Source: Rhodopseudomonas pentothenatexigens
GTDB taxonomy: Bacteria > Pseudomonadota > Alphaproteobacteria > Rhizobiales > Xanthobacteraceae
Direction: 5' to 3'
NCBI RefSeq assembly: GCF_900218015.1
Contig: NZ_UFQQ01000014.1
Coordinates: forward strand, 91,126 to 155,125
DNA length: 64,000 nucleotides
Shown: in pieces, positions 62,856 through 64,000 of the stretch
How the letters are laid out: each line of letters begins with the position of its first letter
How positions within the stretch are numbered: the first letter of the stretch is position 1
Position numbers and translations under genes: made by a program
The notes under the pieces: model-generated
Database searches by the model: none
The model's input: only the letters and a program-made list of their open reading frames with translations
What the model was told of the DNA's origin: nothing

Positions 62856-63860
62856 ATGCGTGCGATTCGCTTCGCATTGATGGCGCTCGCCATCAGCTCG
62901 GCAGGCGTCACAGCCGGTCGTGCCGAGATGTCGGTGATGGGGACCGGTTCGGCCTTCGCCGCTCCGATCTACATCAAATGGGCAGAACAGCAGAAGCCGA
63001 CGACGGGGCTCGCGATCAACTATCAACCATCAGGATCCTCGGTCGGACAACTGCAGGTGCTGAGGGGCCTGACGGACTTCGGCGGATCGGACGTGCCGAT
63101 GGACGACAACAAGCTGAAGGAAGGAAATATCCGGCAATTTCCGACCATCGTCGGCGGCTACGCCGTCGTGGTCAATATTCCGGGCGTTTCGGCCGGCAAA
63201 CTTCGGCTCACCGCGCCTGTGCTTGCGGACATCTTCATGGGCGTGGTCAAGTCGTGGGACGACGTGCGGATCGTGCAGCTCAATCCGGGTCTGGCTCTGC
63301 CCAGCCTGCCGATTTCGCTGCTGTATCATGCCGGCGGGTCGGGCGGCACCTACGCGATCTCTCGCTATCTGTCCAAGAACAGTGCGGCCTGGCGCGACAG
63401 GATGGGGATCGGCATGACGTTGAGTTGGCCGGTCGGTGCCGGCGTCAAAGGCAGCTATGGCGCGGCGTCGACGGTGCCGATGACGCCCGGCGGCATCGGC
63501 TATGCCGAGCTCTCCTACGTCACTGCCAACAACCTTGCGACCGTGCAATTGCAGAACAGGGCAGGGCGGTTCGTGATGCCGAATGGACGCAGCTTTGCCG
63601 ACGCCGCCGAGCATGGCGACTGGTCCGTGCCGAACTTTGCGGTCGATCTCACCGACATGCCGGGAGAGCACGCCTGGCCGATCGTGACGGCGACCTTTGC
63701 GCTGGTGCCGAGAAGCCCGGACAAGCGCGCCACGTCGGCCGCCGCCTTGGAGTTCTTCAAATGGGCGTTCGCCCATGGCGACGCCACCGCGCGGTCGATG
63801 CAGTTCGTGCCTCTGCCAAGCAAAGTCAAAGCCGACATCGTGACGACTCTCATGAACTGA
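62856..63860 (+). CDS. PstS-like phosphate-binding protein
   Basis: A 334-residue exported substrate-binding protein. The signal peptide (RFALMALAISSAGVTAGRAE) is followed by MGTGSAFAAPIYIKWAEQQKPTTGLAINYQPSGSSVGQLQVL, GLTDFGGSDVPMDDNKLK, YHAGGSGGTYAISRYLSKNS and GGIGYAELSYVTANNL. These are the phosphate-binding loops of PstS. Its place after phnA suggests it scavenges released phosphate, or binds a phosphonate. Cytoplasmic PhnA would need phosphonoacetate uptake, and the transporter is not seen. GAAAGGA precedes the ATG. Confidence 0.88.
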   Translation: MRAIRFALMALAISSAGVTAGRAEMSVMGTGSAFAAPIYIKWAEQQKPTTGLAINYQPSGSSVGQLQVLRGLTDFGGSDVPMDDNKLKEGNIRQFPTIVGGYAVVVNIPGVSAGKLRLTAPVLADIFMGVVKSWDDVRIVQLNPGLALPSLPISLLYHAGGSGGTYAISRYLSKNSAAWRDRMGIGMTLSWPVGAGVKGSYGAASTVPMTPGGIGYAELSYVTANNLATVQLQNRAGRFVMPNGRSFADAAEHGDWSVPNFAVDLTDMPGEHAWPIVTATFALVPRSPDKRATSAAALEFFKWAFAHGDATARSMQFVPLPSKVKADIVTTLMN

Positions 63861-63879
63861 TCGCCGAGACGTGCCCAAC

Positions 63880-63905
63880 AAAAAAGCGCGGCCCGCCGGC
63901 CGCGC
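63880..63905 (-). terminator. Terminator facing left, for a gene beyond the window
   Basis: Read on the minus strand, GCGCGGCC-GGCG-GGCCGCGC is followed by TTTTTT. It would end a minus-strand gene whose coding part lies to the right of the window. Confidence 0.7.
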
Positions 63906-63917
63906 CAGACTGCTGAC

Positions 63918-63945
63918 AAAGTCCTCGCCATTGGCGGGGGCTTTT
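63918..63945 (+). terminator. Terminator after the PstS-like gene
   Basis: AAAGTCCTCGCC pairs with GGCGGGGGCTTT (two G-T pairs), with an ATT loop and a TTTT tail. It lies 57 bases after the stop codon. Confidence 0.7.
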
Positions 63946-64000
63946 GATTCCATGGGGGATGCTTCGCAAACCCTCACCGCAACAGACTTCGATCGAGATG

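Overview
The window is high-GC alphaproteobacterial chromosome and looks like Rhodopseudomonas palustris or a very close relative. The support is: (i) a putidaredoxin-reductase-type protein (6848-8065) that matches, from memory and nearly residue for residue, the R. palustris palustrisredoxin reductase; (ii) a hopanoid locus hpnP / hpnN / hpnC-D-E-shc-hpnG in the order I recall for this species; and (iii) many copies of short palindromic intergenic elements typical of Rhodopseudomonas/Bradyrhizobium. No database was searched, so all names rest on motifs and remembered families.

Layout. 1-9 kb: end of an ABC-2 permease, an exported protein of unknown role, a BcsS-like outer-membrane protein, a DUF72 protein, a GT2-GtrA / GT39 glycosyltransferase pair, the ferredoxin reductase and a PfkB kinase. 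9.4-13.2 kb: a two-module VOC protein, an L,D-transpeptidase with a second degenerate domain, and a cytochrome P450. 13.4-18.7 kb: a TetR-controlled RND efflux operon with an operator next to the regulator start. 18.9-22.5 kb: a DadA-like oxidoreductase, a DUF6489 protein, and a polyhydroxyalkanoate-like group (alpha/beta hydrolase, PhaE-like, phasin) with a striking palindromic operator before the phasin.

22.7-37.3 kb is an aromatic-acid catabolic island. A divergent paaR-paaABCDE encodes the phenylacetyl-CoA epoxidase. It is followed by a homoprotocatechuate meta-cleavage cluster. On the minus strand lie hpaH-hpaF-hpaE-hpaD-hpaG and a TPP-dependent decarboxylase-like gene; on the plus strand lie hpaR, an Ldh_2-type dehydrogenase and hpaI. 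Palindromic repeats sit in most of its intergenic gaps, including inside both operons. 37.5-44.3 kb holds a three-gene transglutaminase / ATP-grasp-alpha-E / transglutaminase operon, a predicted but poorly characterised peptide- or amide-ligation system. 44.5-46.7 kb pairs a free-standing periplasmic Cache protein with a chemoreceptor.

46.7-60.4 kb is the hopanoid region. The C-2 methylase hpnP lies between the two ethanolamine ammonia-lyase subunit genes eutB and eutC, behind a plausible EcfG general-stress promoter. The hopanoid RND transporter hpnN follows, then two small exported proteins of unknown role, then the tightly packed hpnC-hpnD-hpnE-shc-hpnG operon. That operon makes squalene from farnesyl diphosphate, cyclises it, and starts the C35 side-chain pathway. 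60.5-63.9 kb is a phosphonoacetate module: LysR regulator, PhnA hydrolase and a PstS-like phosphate-binding protein.

No tRNA, rRNA, CRISPR array, transposase or replication origin was recognised.
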